Positions 1-10,559 are shown, counted from the first letter of the stretch. The stretch: 64,000 bases of DNA from Pomphorhynchus laevis (GCA_012934845.2 WNNJ02002642.1:53338-117337), one strand, 5' to 3'. Notes: generated by a model not told the origin, from the letters alone. Numbers and translations are program-made.

Positions 1-240
1 ACCAATGAGTACCTGGCAACACTCATCAGTAGAATGAAGTACTTACTGGCCGTTTCGGGTGCTTGTGTGACATTGTGAATAAAGGAGTTTCCGACACTTT
101 GCTTAATTGTCTAAGGCTTACGCTCTTTACAAGATCGAATTGATGTGCGAACCATCCTTAAACATTAGGCAAAGGTTGTTGCTACATTGTCGCTGCACTC
201 GTCGAATCTTTAATGGATACGGCGTTTATAATGGTACATA
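1..240 (-). repeat. Satellite B monomer, inverted relative to the right-end array
   Basis: The reverse complement of this stretch matches 63,620-63,860 almost throughout: the TACTGATGAGTGTTGCC segment, GTGTCGGAAACTCC/GCC, GACAATTAAGCAAAG and the AGCGTAAGCCTTAGAC segment. Both ends of the window therefore hold the same repeat in opposite orientation. Monomer length is judged from the right-end array at about 370-400 bp; only part is present here. A PLE terminus follows at about 250. Confidence 0.75.
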
Positions 241-249
241 CATAATTTC

Positions 250-535
250 AACGATGTGGGGTCAGTTTGTATCGCGGTTTATAGAATTTCAATTTAAAAC
301 AAACCAGACAACAGCAAAATTTATTCGACAATATTTAGCACAAACGTTTCGGCTCACGCCTTCTTCAGTATTCACTGTTGTTTAACAAGAAATTAAAACT
401 CATACTAGCTGGTTGCGGAAGAAAGCAATGTATTTTTACTTGCTATGACGTCATATTGTGCAAACGGGTGGTCATTTTTATTCAATGACTTACCGGTCAT
501 TAGTTGCCCAATCCAATATGTTTTTTGATCTATCC
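250..535 (-). repeat. PLE-1 terminal arm (left)
   Basis: Inverted partner of 1,640-1,915: the two arms share CAATCCAATATG, the TATGACGTCATA segment, GGTCATTTTTATTCAATGACTTACCGG-type sequence and the ribozyme core. It is the 3' end of a minus-strand Penelope-like element whose coding remains lie at 580-1,540. Confidence 0.7.
335..375 (-). ncRNA. Hammerhead ribozyme core in PLE-1 left arm
   Basis: Minus strand reads CTGAAGA, a GGC-GUGA-GCC stem-loop (351-360), then GAAAC (346-350) and GUUUGU. This is the CUGANGA ... GAAA core with a three-pair stem II; stem III is very short. Hammerhead motifs in PLE terminal repeats are established for the family. Stem I is not obvious, and cleavage is untested. 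Confidence 0.65.
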
Positions 536-579
536 TTCTTTTAGTATTGTCGATCGGACCATCAATTATTATTGTAACC

Positions 580-1540
580 ATTCAATGCAGAGGATTTTCG
601 ATAAAGTAGGATGCTGCTCCATCCGTGCTACTTCGGCCTTGTCGTACGTCCTTCCGTCTATTGTTGGATATTAAATTGTTCCGCTTTGTCCTACATATTG
701 TACCGGACAATCTATTCACTCACAAAGATATATGTTGTATTTTGATTTGCAGTTGTACGTTTCATGGATTTCAGTCCTGTTTGTCGGCTCACATAATATT
801 TCGTTCGATCCATATCATGACAATTTTTACACCGCTTGTCGTAACAAGGTAAATTTCCTTAATATTCGGACCTTGTATTTTCATTAGTTTTTCGTCCACC
901 ACGCGTAAGCTTTTCAATTGTACATCTGCCCTTGTATCTTATCGATGGCCTTCTTATCGAGGAATCACTATACTTATCAAGTAATTAGTTGAATTCAGAC
1001 TGAAGTCTTTTAATCGCTAGAGTGTAAATCATTATGACGTTGAACGATCTGTTTTAAATGTCCTTCCTTTTTTATTCAAGTAAGAAACTTCTTGACATTT
1101 TCTTTACTTTATCGAACTGTGTCCATATTTGCCTGTGTTTATATCCTCGTCTTGTAAACTGACTGGCCAAGTCATTTAGGTATTTCGCAAAATCTTCATA
1201 CCTAGAGCACATTTTCCGTATCCGTAGTGCTTTATTTCGCTGTACGTTTCGTTTTGTAGTTGGCGTTGACCAATACTTGCATGTACATAAGACCTGGTAC
1301 CGTCGAGCTTCTGATAGCAAGTTGTTACGAGTCCATCATTATGTTTGTATATTAGTGTGTCGAGAAACGGTATACAATCGTTTTTAGCGGTATCTATAGT
1401 GAAATACAGCTCGCAACACTCGTTTAGCGATGTTATAAAATTTCCAAGGTCTTCCTCTGAGCCACGCTACGATATAAATATATCATCAATATACCGTTTC
1501 CGTATTGTAGGTTTCATGATGGATCTGTTTAGAAAGTTTC
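580..1540 (-). pseudogene. PLE-1 reverse transcriptase and GIY-YIG endonuclease remains
   Basis: Minus-strand coding relic of a Penelope-like element, truncated at its 5' side near 1,540. It shows KRYIDDIFIS (RT catalytic motif; the usual following Trp is a stop), FITSLNE, PFLDTLIYKHNDG, and an open stretch at 1,072-1,320 with the thumb-like signature CSRYEDFAKYLNDLA...RRGY. Further along, around 690-850, comes the GIY-YIG part: C-x4-C-x2-C, then IDCPVQYVGQSGT. Several frameshifts and stops break it. PLEs combine an RT related to telomerase with a GIY-YIG nuclease; this copy is inactive. Confidence 0.7.
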
Positions 1541-1600
1541 TTTCTAAACAGAAAGAAAGTTTCTTTCTAAACTTATGTAGAAAGTTTCTTTCTACATAAG
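1526..1600. repeat. Cluster of perfect short hairpins at PLE-1 inversion point
   Basis: Two perfect palindromes flank an 8-bp one: 1,526-1,550 (11-bp stem, TTT loop) and 1,572-1,600 (13-bp stem CTTATGTAGAAAG, TTT loop). All share the GAAAGTTTCTTTC core. They sit where the minus-strand PLE-1 coding relic stops and the inverted right arm begins. Confidence 0.8.
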
Positions 1601-1639
1601 CCCTTTTTTCTACATACTAAAATCAGGGAAAGACCGAGA

Positions 1640-1915
1640 AACATATTGGATTGGGCAACTAATGACCGATAAGTCATTGAATAAAAATGACCACCCGTTT
1701 GCACAATATGACGTCATAGCAAGTAAAAATGCATTGCTTTCTACCGCAACCAGCTAGTATGACTTTTAATTTCTTGTTAAGCAACAGTGAATACTGAAGA
1801 AGGCCTTAGCCGAAATGTTTGTTCTAAATATTGTCGAATAAATTTTGCTGTTGTCTGGTTTGTTTTAAATTGAAATTCTATAAACTGTGTTACAAACTGA
1901 CCCCAGATCGTAGTT
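1640..1915 (+). repeat. PLE-1 terminal arm (right, inverted copy)
   Basis: Plus-strand copy of the 250-535 arm, about 280 bp, well conserved but with scattered differences. Together they give PLE-1 the inverted-arm layout known for Penelope elements, where an inverted terminal fragment precedes the 5'-truncated body. Confidence 0.75.
1785..1830 (+). ncRNA. Hammerhead ribozyme core in PLE-1 right arm
   Basis: Plus strand CTGAAGA (1,794-1,800), stem-loop GGC-CTTA-GCC, then GAAAT (1,812-1,816). The C of GAAAC is T here, and the stem II loop differs from the left arm while its pairs are kept. Confidence 0.6.
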
Positions 1916-1947
1916 AAACACAATGACTAACGTATATATAAAGAATA

Positions 1948-2165
1948 GCCTCGTAATCAACGGATTCGAATTTGTGCCTAATATAAAAGAATAACTAGAA
2001 GATGAATTGCTAGTGTCTTTATAGTTACCACAAAAGCAGTCGAAACGTACCCTAACAACTTCATCCAACTGACGATGACTGGTGGATGGTTAGGAACGTC
2101 TCGGAGTGATACATTAGACTGATGGAGCTGATGATCGAAGTCCAGTTATTTTGCAGCAAATATAT
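1948..2165 (+). repeat. Satellite A fragment
   Basis: Matches the satellite A monomers at 62,730-62,990 in the same orientation: CCTCGTAATCAACGGAT, AAAGAATAACTAGAAG, GAAACGTACCCTAAC, CGTCTCGGAGTGATACATTA and GATGATCGAAGTCCAGTTAT. Somewhat diverged, with an internal deletion relative to the array unit. Confidence 0.8.
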
Positions 2166-2290
2166 ATACCAGGAATAAATACAGAAAAAAATTTTATTAA
2201 CGTTTTCGGCCGAAGCCTTTTTCAATCTAAAACAAGTTCTCAAAATTAGAAAACATCATAAATAAAAAGTTACGTCAAGTCAAAATTAAA
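2165..2290 (-). repeat. PLE terminus with decayed hammerhead
   Basis: The minus strand carries a stem GGC-TTCG-GCC (2,208-2,217) followed by GAAAACGTT, and preceded by TTGAAAAA where CTGAAGA is expected. This is the common PLE terminal signature with the first core element degraded. Confidence 0.5.
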
Positions 2291-2299
2291 AATATGTTT

Positions 2300-2630
2300 A
2301 TCATTTTGTCCAAATGGATCATCCCTCATAACACAACCAATCATCTGCATTTCACCTTCGCGTCTTTCTTCTGTGCTTCTAAATGTTAATGCCACCACTA
2401 TATGCGCTCGAATTTGCTCAATATGTGCTCGTCATCATTTTCTACGATATGGCATCTTCTATATAATTGGATATCCTTTGAGAAGGGATCCTGTGAGAAA
2501 GCAACCAACGACAGCAAGTATAATTCCTGCCGAATAAAATTAGGATGGTCCGGAAAGCACAAGGCTAGTTTAAAGAGGCTAGGCCCATGCTATCACGTTA
2601 GCAAATTCTCGAAAATGCCTATTTAATATA
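2300..2630. other. No gene recognised
   Basis: About 330 bp of mid-AT sequence between a PLE terminus and a satellite B fragment. A 74-codon open stretch on the plus strand (2,402-2,626) has no recognisable domain or motif. I see no splice-bounded exon. Confidence 0.5.
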
Positions 2631-2765
2631 TCACAAGGCAGCCGAAAAGACTGATGGTAGTTCACTCTACTGATGAGTGCTGCCGGCTACCATCAGATCA
2701 TCTAGGAGTGATAAGGAAGTCTGCTCTACTTGTAATCGAACTCCGGATTTTTCCAACATCTACAG
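2630..2765 (+). repeat. Satellite B fragment
   Basis: Aligns with 63,780-63,920: a GCCGAAAA segment, then CTCTACTGATGAGTGCTGCC, then a region corresponding to ATCGAAGTCCAG (here diverged). About 135 bp. The rest of the stretch to 3,060 shows nothing recognisable. Confidence 0.6.
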
Positions 2766-3074
2766 TTATGAAACTAAAGCTTATTAGCCCCGTAGCACAG
2801 TTTAACACAGTCAGATATAAAATTATATATATGTTGTTTTACCAGGACACTTTCAAGTGTACAAATATATAAAATATAATTTGTTGTTACACCTGCCCTG
2901 GGACACCCTATAGTGTACTCATAAATAAATCACTGTTTTTCCCATGAAGAGGCATAAACACCAGGCAGCATTCTTTATATCCTAATCTGACTAAGAAATA
3001 GAACCGAATTATTCTCACAATATTCAAAGTCGCTACGTATGCCCAGTCATCCTATGTATGACGACACACTTCCA

Positions 3075-3127
3075 CAACGGTATACGCGTTTCGCTCTAAC
3101 GGAGCTCATCAGTAGCGAGACATCAAT
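3075..3127 (-). ncRNA. Hammerhead ribozyme core, best-formed copy
   Basis: Minus strand: CTACTGATGA (CTGATGA at 3,106-3,112), stem II GCTC-CGTTA-GAGC (3,093-3,105), GAAAC (3,088-3,092), GCGTATACC loop and GTT, so stem III is AC/GU with U at the cleavage position. All conserved core bases are present. It marks another PLE terminus; no RT lies next to it. Confidence 0.7.
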
Positions 3128-3224
3128 AATCATCCATAGGCACCTTAATACACGCTTAAACAGTGTTTAAAGCTCGAAAAACAAAACTAACCTTAATCTG
3201 AATCATCAGATGGAATTTAGCATA

Positions 3225-3265
3225 AATTCCCTCTTCGTTAGATCTCCGTTCGAGCGAAACGCGTT
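3225..3265 (+). ncRNA. Decayed hammerhead, inverted partner of 3,075-3,127
   Basis: Plus strand CGTTAGATCTCCGTTCGAGC followed by GAAACGCG aligns with CTGATGAGCTCCGTTAGAGC + GAAACGCG of the minus-strand copy. The first core element is damaged. The two copies lie about 110 bp apart in opposite orientation, again the inverted-arm PLE layout. Confidence 0.45.
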
Positions 3266-3399
3266 CTAATTTTTCTTATTCTTATCAAGAATACGAAAAA
3301 TACCTGTAAGAATAATATTATTATTAAATACAACAGCAGCAAAAGAGCGTAGAGCTCGTACAGGCTGTGTACAGGTTAAAAATTATCAATTAAAATCCG

Positions 3400-5259
3400 A
3401 TTGTTCTAAGTTAGTACATTCTTCAGACTTTTCTTGAAGGACGAAATACTGGAGGCCGAAACCACTTGACTTGGTAGCTTATTCCAGCTTTACCACGTTC
3501 GGATGACAATTGTGTTAAATATTCATCGCGGGCTAATGTTGGTCTTTAAAGTGAGGGGATGTCCTCTCAATCTATTTGAATTTCGAAGTTCGAACAGTTA
3601 ACGACAAACATGTTCCCTAGGCCAATTTTAACATTAGGCGTTGTCCACACGAACATTAATTCAGAGGACTTTAAAGATTTCTTCACTATGGTCACACCAA
3701 GTGCGTGGAGTCAAAAAATGAATGAGAGCTTGCGTTGGCTGGGTACAAGATGTGTGGCCTTGCGTAATATGGATTCGTACAGGTTTATCTCTGTCGTAGT
3801 TTGAGGGTGGCAGGAAGATGAAGCGTATCTTATTACAGATAAGACAAGCATTGTAAATTAACTTAAAACTGGATGCGTCAAGCTGGCCAATGGTCCTTCT
3901 AATAAGTCCTAAAATTTGACGGCATTTAGCAACTGTGTGACTGGTATGTGGGATGGTCGATAAGCTTCTATTTACGATCACTCCAAGGTCTTAAAATTGG
4001 GGAACTGTTTCAATTTCTCTTCCGTCAATGGTATATGACGAATTGATGTGTAGATGTCCGATGCGCATATGTTTTGACTTATCGGGGTTTAATATCAGTC
4101 CCCGTTGATTGCACCATACCTTAATATTATCAATGTATCTCTGAAGTATCATTGGATCTCGGATATCGATTATTAGTCGCCGAATTTTCAAGTTGTCGGC
4201 ATATAAACTACATAGACTCGAAATAGCTGTAGTAAACTCGTTGATGTAAATAATGGAGAGCAATGCAATGAGTACCGATCCCTGAGAAACACCCCGTTCA
4301 AGAATTCTTGTCTTTGACATATGTTTATTGGCCAATACAGTAATCTTCCGATTTCTAAGGAAGGAGTTAATCCAATTTAGAAGGGTTCATCTGATGCCGT
4401 ACCGTTTCAGCGTAATAAGGAGGACATCATAGTATATCCGATCAAATGCTTTGCTGAGGTCGAAAAACAAAACATCAACACTAACTCAAGCCTCGGCATA
4501 TCTGGTCCAATCACTCCTCGCAAGTACGAGGTTTGTGACAGTAGATCTTCCTGGGCGGAAACCATGCTGGTTGTCGCAGAGTACTTGGTTCCCTTCTAGG
4601 TGCCCGATGATTCTTTTAAAAAGCAGTTTCTCTAGCACTTTACAAGCAACGCAGGTAAGGCTTATTGGCCGATAGTTACTTGCTAGATTACGGTCGCCTT
4701 TTTTGTAGAGAGGTCGGATTGTAGAACATTTCCAATCTGATGGTATACAGCCTGTTGACAAGGAGAAATCGAATATGGTGAGTAAATGTTCATATATTGC
4801 TGGTACAAGTTCCCGAAGAAGAATTGAAGGAATTTTGTCTGGTCCTGCCGCAATTGATCGTGGTAGCTTTAGAACTTCGTTAAGAACCTCAAATTTATCA
4901 AATGGAGTAAATTCGTAACACGGATAATGAGCTGTGGAGACTCGGGGGCAATGCTGACAAGTAAGACTCTCTAGCGTGAATTGATCCAGGAAAATATTGT
5001 CAATTGCTTTGTCATCAAAGGTGAGCTCACCGGTTTCCATAAATATAGAGTTGATCTCAGGCGTAGTTGATTTAAATGAGCTGATATGTTTGAACAATTT
5101 ACTGGGATATCTTTTTGATGATCGACAAAGATTGGAAATGAAGCACATGCGTTTCTGACGTTTGAGTGCCGTTACTTGATTTCGTAATTCCTTGTAATCG
5201 GTCCAAGAACAATTCCCTTCTTTGAATTTTTTGTAAATTTTGTCTCTTGTCTTAATCAT
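3400..5259 (-). pseudogene. LINE-1 ORF2: reverse transcriptase part and C-terminus
   Basis: Minus-strand reverse transcriptase of a CR1/Jockey-group LINE. From 5,259: a linker with FKHISSFKSTTPEINS, then the RT signatures KLPRSIAAGPDKIPS, IRPLYKKGDRNLASNYRPIS, NQHGFRPGRSTVTN, FDLSKAFDR (about 4,440), SQGSV, SLYADNLKI (catalytic YADD altered to YADN), and a C-terminal block ending near 3,420. At least four frameshifts or stops separate the segments. Its ORF1 (6,240-7,470) resembles that of LINE-2, so the two are related families. Confidence 0.8.
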
Positions 5260-5449
5260 TTGTTTAATATGCTAGTCAAACCAAATGGGAGTTTTGTGGG
5301 ATGTGCACTGACGTTTTAAAGGGGATAATTAATTTAAAGCATTGATCAAGGTAGATTTAAAATTTTTCCAAATTTTTGGAAATATGCCAATTCATATGTA
5401 ATATGCCAATTACATATGAATTAGGCCATTAAATGTTTCGAATAGTTGC

Positions 5450-6168
5450 GAAATTCGCTTTGAAGGGATTCAATTCGGGTTTTGACGAGAGGGTTGTTTT
5501 AAAGAGACTGACAGAAAGCGCCAGCCTAATGACACAATGATCACTGTGGATAATAGGGGGCTGAGAGAGATTTCATCAATTGTGGCTTCCCCTCGTGATA
5601 AGCATATGTCTAAAATGGCAGATGATTGCTTTCTCCTTCTGGTGGGTTCGTGAATATGTTGGGTTTGATTGAGATCGTTGAACGTATCAAGGAGATTGGA
5701 TTATTCAACATCACAACCATGTGTCGAAGTATATAGGTCCCAATTGACATAAGGCACATTGACGTCTCCTAGGATAATGATCGGTGATAAGCTTGTTAGG
5801 TGATGTCGTAAATAGATGCCAATCTTTTCAGTTTCGGAGCTCGAGGAGCGGTAAAATAAACCGATTTTTAGTTTCTGTCTCTCTGGAGAAGATACTGTTG
5901 CCCACAGATATTCGTTGTATGAATCATCTGGTACAATGCTGTGCTCGATGATGGCTAACCGTTGCTTGACGTATAATATAACTCCACCTCCTTTTGAGGC
6001 GATTCGATCCGATCGTATAACAAAGTAGTCTGAGATTGAGATTTCATTATCAGATATATCGTTGTTAAGCCAGGTTTCGCTCAATGCTATGATGTTTGGG
6101 TTCATTGAATTAACGAGACACAATATTTCGTCAAATTTGTTGTACATGCTTAAACAGTTAGAGTACAT
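5450..6168 (-). pseudogene. LINE-1 ORF2: endonuclease domain
   Basis: Minus-strand apurinic-type endonuclease: MYSNCLSMYNKFDEI, IIALSETWLNND, SKGGGVILYVKQR, IGLFYRSSS, IILGDVNVPYVNWD. A shifted continuation to about 5,450 carries LDTFNDLNQTQ and ILDICLS. These match the order of catalytic motifs in LINE endonucleases (ETW, GG-x-x-Y, Y-R, GD-x-N, LD). It sits upstream of the RT relic in the same orientation; one frameshift separates its last part. Confidence 0.8.
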
Positions 6169-6239
6169 GATGGAAATATTATTTTGAGAGTAACGGCAGT
6201 GGTGTGGTGTCGCTGTTGGTGTTGAAATTGGATTGATGT

Positions 6240-7470
6240 TTACGTGGTGGATGCACGAATCTGTGCGGCGGAGAGTGTCGATGGAACGGTTAGACGGATT
6301 CCGAGGCTGAATCGCGTATTTACCCTTCGCCGCACAACTTGAAAATTTTTCACAATTAGATTTTTTTCACCGTTTTGAATTCCTTGTTGAAGCTCTTTCC
6401 TTGCAGATTTCAATCTGTTTCTATCTTCAGTGCTGAGGTCAGGTAGAAGTCTGATACTGGAGCCCCTTAACTTAAAGGAATTCTTGATGATTTGCTTACT
6501 AGTCTCGGGGCTATCAACAACAACTTTCAAAAGCCTTGGTTTGGTACCATCTTGTTTCTTCCCAATGCGAAAGAGGTGTATTACCTGTCTATTTTGTTCG
6601 ACTGATATTTCTGTTGGGAGAACAGTTGAAAGAACTTGCTTTACTGAATCAACATCATGTTTAATCCGGATGAGACTGTTTGGACTCGGTGATTCATTTA
6701 AATTTACAATAATGAAACATTTATCCCGGTCAAAAGTTCGGCGTTTATGTCGTTTAGGCTCAGATAGAATAGGTATGTTGGGTTTATCAGTGTTGTTTAC
6801 AGCGGAATTGGTATGATTTATCATTTGTTAGAGTGTTTCATCCATTTTGTATAGACTATGGGTTGTTTGATGCCAAGAAAAAGCTGGGAGTGCTGTGTGA
6901 TGTGGTGCTTCTCTATTTGTATCCGGCCTTGGATATGTTTTCTGGGTGATATGGAATGTTTGTTTCTGTGTACCCTTGTAAGAAATGATGGGATTCTCTA
7001 GATTTGATGAATCCGGGAAATAATATTTAAGCTTGGGTAAGGAATAAGTTTCAAGGGTTGTTGCTTTTACAATTCGCGATCTTGCATCTCCTCGTGTCCA
7101 AACTCGAGTAGGAGTAGATTTCCGGAATATTGAAGTATCAGATGTTGCCGTTATGTTGATCGGGGCGATTTCATTGTCTAGTGATGGTATTGTATCTTGC
7201 TCGAATACTTCACATATATAAGGGATATCTGATCGTAATGGTTTATCAGTGTCTTCGATTAGTGAGCGTAGGTCGTTAATAGTCTTATTTAAATCTGAAT
7301 AGAGCTGCACAGAAACCACAATAGAAATTGCGACTCGTCATTGCTTGAGAGTCACATGCCACTTCGTTATCTGCATATCCAACCGACTTTGTTGTATTGT
7401 TGTATTTCGCTTGCTTGTTGATCTTCTTTGCCATTTTTGTCATATAATGTGATATTGTACTGGAATTCAA
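6240..7470 (-). pseudogene. LINE-1 ORF1: zinc-finger and RRM-like RNA-binding protein
   Basis: Three minus-strand blocks. 7,285-7,470 ends in FYCGFCAALFRF, the C-terminal pair of a PHD-like zinc finger. 6,828-7,319 is a low-complexity linker; it joins the next block in frame across one TAA. 6,240-6,824 holds CFIIVNLNESPSPNS, VIHLFRIGKK, KPRLLKVVVDSPE, NSFKLRGSSIRLLPDLS and LIVKNFQVVRRR, the RRM-plus-C-terminal layout of CR1-type ORF1 proteins that coat LINE RNA. The same pattern occurs in LINE-2 at 27,342-27,728. Confidence 0.75.
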
Positions 7471-7479
7471 ATTTCCATA

Positions 7480-8780
7480 AATTTTTCAAACGAAAAATTC
7501 GTTATTGAATAATGGATTCGACCAACAAATTTCGTTTATTGCGGTATCAATGAAATTTAATTTCAATTTCAATTTTAAATTTTAAATCTGCAACTTAAAT
7601 CTGCAACTTGAATCTGTAACTTGAATCTGCAACTGTAATTTGCAGATTATAAATTTATAAATTGATAAACTTATAAATTTTCTTGCATAAATTTTCTTGC
7701 ATAAATTTTCTTGTTTAAATATCCTAGCACAACCAGAATAATTTCAGCTCACAGATTAAAAACATTCATAGCAAAGTGACATCATGAAAATCAGTGATCC
7801 GGCTAGCGACTCACATACATAAGTTTATAATATAACTTTCGAATACGATCCCCACCAAAAGTAATATACATAAATGTATACTAACACCACTGGGGCAATA
7901 AGCTGTGGATGTAACGTAATAAGCTGTGGATGATACCGAAGTCTTGAGTTCGAATCCGAACTCAAGACATAGGTGTACGCAGTATGCAGATAATAAGCGT
8001 CGAAGCGTGGAATGTGGGTCTGAATCTGAAACTGATGATATTCCCCAGGCTGATTAATTCCTCATTAGTATCGTCCTGCTGTATGAAGAATAGAAACAAT
8101 ACCTGTGAGGATAATGTCGTGCCACATAACCAGAAGAATTTTAGCTCACATTTGCAATCAATTTATATTATATTGAATATATAATCAGATAAGAGCCTAC
8201 GTGTTTTTTAGTCGAAAATTAAAATAAAAAATAAAAAAGCAAAAATACGCTATAATTGACATAATCAATTTGTATTTCCTACATTTAATTGTATTCCCTA
8301 ACGTAAAGTAATAACTTATTTAATAAACAGCAATCCCGATTTCACTTTACCATATTGACAAAAATATGGCAGCTTAACGATAACGTTAAACGCGAGAGCT
8401 TTTGCCTCAAACATGTTTTAGCTAAAGTATTTGTAAATTTACACCGACGACCAAAGTATAAGCAGATATACTAAAATGACAGTTGCCATGTTGTCTATTA
8501 TTGCAATTTGATAATTGTCATTTTAGTATGATTACCATATATTAAAATCAAAGTTAATCAAACTGACTGCTAAAACTATCAATCGTAATCTATGATATTA
8601 GAATTAAACTGACATATATTTCTTAATATATGATTGCCATATATTAAGAAAATTTCATTAGACTCAATAGAATCAAATCTGCATACCAGTATCGAGTAAA
8701 CGACCTTTTCGCAGGATATTATACCTTGCATAAACACTCAGGAAATAAAATACCATCGACGATTCGAAATTAACATCTGA
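7480..8780. other. AT-rich intron sequence with short tandem repeats
   Basis: Part of the last large rhodanese intron on its 3' side. 7,580-7,645 holds four imperfect copies of a 13-15 bp unit around CTGCAACTTGAAT; 7,675-7,710 repeats TTTTCTTGCATAAA; 7,895-7,940 repeats AATAAGCTGTGGATG. A 66-codon open stretch at 7,984-8,184 has no recognisable features. No gene seen. Confidence 0.5.
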
Positions 8781-8787
8781 CACTTAC

Positions 8788-8912
8788 ACAATATATTGAT
8801 GTATGATTGTTTCCCAATTCGTATAAACCCAATATTATCGAAGAAGCGGTTAATCCCATATTGCACATCGCTATTGTTGGCAGATTAATATTTACTCCTC
8901 TTGATTTGAACG
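8788..8912 (-). CDS. TST/MPST: Rhodanese gene exon 6 (active-site loop of second fold)
   Basis: 125-nt exon on the minus strand: acceptor TTTGTTATAG, donor TGT|GTAAGT. The first two bases complete an Ala codon with exon 5, giving LRK-A-FKSRGVNINLPTIAM followed by CNMGLTASSIILGLYELG. This is the catalytic segment: the family reads L-x-x-x-F-x-x-x-G-V-(D/N)-x-x-x-P-(I/V) then C-G-S-G-V-T-A (MPST) or C-R-K-G-V-T-A (TST). The cysteine is kept but the next residues are N and M, matching neither type. The expected next exon (DGSW-x-EW region) is not visible between here and position 1. Confidence 0.9.
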
Positions 8913-8924
8913 CTATAACAAAAA

Positions 8925-9565
8925 ATACACAGAGTTGATCAAAACCTGATAAGTAATTATTGGGTACAAATTTTTTAAAAAATCAGTAACAAGCAAACAT
9001 ACAAAAACTGCTACTTTAATTTTAAAATTGTAAAATTATTATTTACGAAATATATTTTAATTAATATTTCAGAAGTTGAATTAAATTAATACTTACAGAG
9101 TTGATCAAAACCTGTAATTTACTGGTAATTATTTTGTAATTGATCAAATGTTTAAAAAATAATATTAAAAAATTAATATATTCTGTAAATTTTCAAATTT
9201 TAATTAGTATTAGATTAAGTCGACATTTTGTGATTTTTACACTAGACATGAAAAAATGTTATTATTTATCATTTTCTATTTTTTCCCTCTATTTTTTAAT
9301 TATTCATTTTTATTGTTTTGTTATGAATACATATGTTTTGTACTTTTGTTGTACATTTTTAGTGTTTTTGTTTCTTTGTTGTGTTTTGTTTGTTGCGGTC
9401 CCTACAAATGAAAATGTTACATGAATAAGTATTTACAACGATTTTGATTCCAGCATCAATGTACAAACGACAAGAAACTTTATTTATATGACTTTTTTAT
9501 TTCTTTGTTAATTTTCTGAAGATGCTTGTAGTTTCTAGCGAAATATCAAAATAATTGCATCGACG
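8925..9565 (+). repeat. PLE-2 3' region with hammerhead
   Basis: AT-rich plus-strand sequence. ACAGAGTTGATCAAAACCTG occurs twice (about 8,930 and 9,096). It ends in a hammerhead-bearing terminus resembling the one at 53,800-53,860. The open stretch 9,140-9,424 (94 codons, very hydrophobic, Phe/Leu/Ile-rich) is probably chance in T-rich DNA. Confidence 0.45.
9510..9565 (+). ncRNA. Hammerhead core, PLE-2 copy 1
   Basis: CTGAAGA (9,518-9,524), stem II GCT ... AGC (9,526-9,541), then GAAATATC. The U between CUGANGA and stem II is shared with the cores at 40,618 and 53,845. Confidence 0.5.
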
Positions 9566-9699
9566 CTAGCACAAAAATGACCCTTAAGTTACAGTGATTT
9601 AGCAGTAAAACTTAAGAGAAATATCAGCTTCGAAATCGCTCGGTCAATATCTGCTAGTTTGCGAAGTCCACGCTCAACCCGTAGTACGCCAATGCGTTT

Positions 9700-10200
9700 A
9701 GGCGAGCGAGCAGTATTACAACCAGAACAGTAACAAATAGGAAACCTCCAGTACTCCTTTTCGGAAAAACGTTTTGAAAATTTTTTGATAACATTTTCAA
9801 ATAAAAATCACAAAATAATAATAACAAAATAATAATGTAATATATAAAATATATAAATATATTTAAGAGTTATGTAATATATCTATTATGTGACTTTTCA
9901 TTTTTATGTTAATTTCTGAAGATGCTTGTAGTTACTAACGAAATATCAAAATAATTCATCTTGTCGTTTAACTATAACTGATAGTTCCTAGATATTTTAA
10001 AATATAATTTTTTAAAAATATATATTTTTAGAACGAAATACGTTTTAAAAATTTTTTAATAACATTTTCTAATAAAAATCACAAAATAATAATAACAAAA
10101 TAATAATAACAAACTAATAATGTAATATATAATATATAAATATATTTAAGAGTAATGTAATATATGGGTAATGTATATGTAATAAAATATTACATTATTT
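9700..10200 (+). repeat. PLE-2 second terminal repeat with hammerhead remnant
   Basis: 9,765-9,880 (AAAACGTTTTGAAAATTTTTT through ATATATAAATATATTTAAGAG) recurs at 10,030-10,165. A second core, CTGAAGATGCTTGTAG at 9,916 followed by AACGAAATATCAAAATAATT, recurs from 9,518 with a 398-bp shift. Stem II is degraded in this copy. Layout is consistent with directly repeated PLE termini. Confidence 0.5.
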
Positions 10201-10249
10201 TTTTTTCATTTTTCATCCATTTAATATTTATTTTCATTATTTTATATTA

Positions 10250-10545
10250 AAATAACATTCAATAATAACTCTAATAAGCTAACTTAGTCTACGTATTTAA
10301 TATTATTTATAAATTAAAAATATTTAAATAATAATTAAATAATAAAATAATAAATAATTAAAAAATTATAAAAAATATAATTAATTTTTTTTTATAATTT
10401 ATATCAAGTTAAAATTTAAAAATTTAAAATAAAAGTCAATATTTACTAATTGATAAAAAAAATGATAGTGGATGTATCAGAATAAGGACTAGAGATCATT
10501 ATGATAAACTGCTATGCTATACGGTTTCAGAACCTATTCCAAGAA
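10250..10545 (-). repeat. PLE-3 inverted terminal arm
   Basis: The reverse complement contains GGTTCTGAAACCGTATAGC, ATAGCAGTTTATCATAATG, CCTTATTCTGATAC and, farther on, AATACGTAGACTAAGTTAGC. These are the terminal block and trailing sequence of PLE-3 (compare 12,281-12,430 and 13,371-13,650), decayed. It precedes the plus-strand PLE-3 body at 11,000 in inverted orientation. Confidence 0.65.
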
Positions 10546-10559
10546 AGATATTTTTCTGA

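Noticed and set aside
2402-2626. 74-codon plus-strand ORF as a gene
   Set aside because: No domain, no splice context, lies between satellite and PLE debris.
6430-6816. 128-codon plus-strand ORF
   Set aside because: Antisense shadow of the LINE-1 ORF1 RRM segment on the minus strand.
9140-9424. 94-codon hydrophobic ORF as a small membrane protein gene
   Set aside because: T-rich DNA gives Phe/Leu/Ile/Tyr-rich frames by chance; it lies in PLE 3' sequence and has no recognisable motif.
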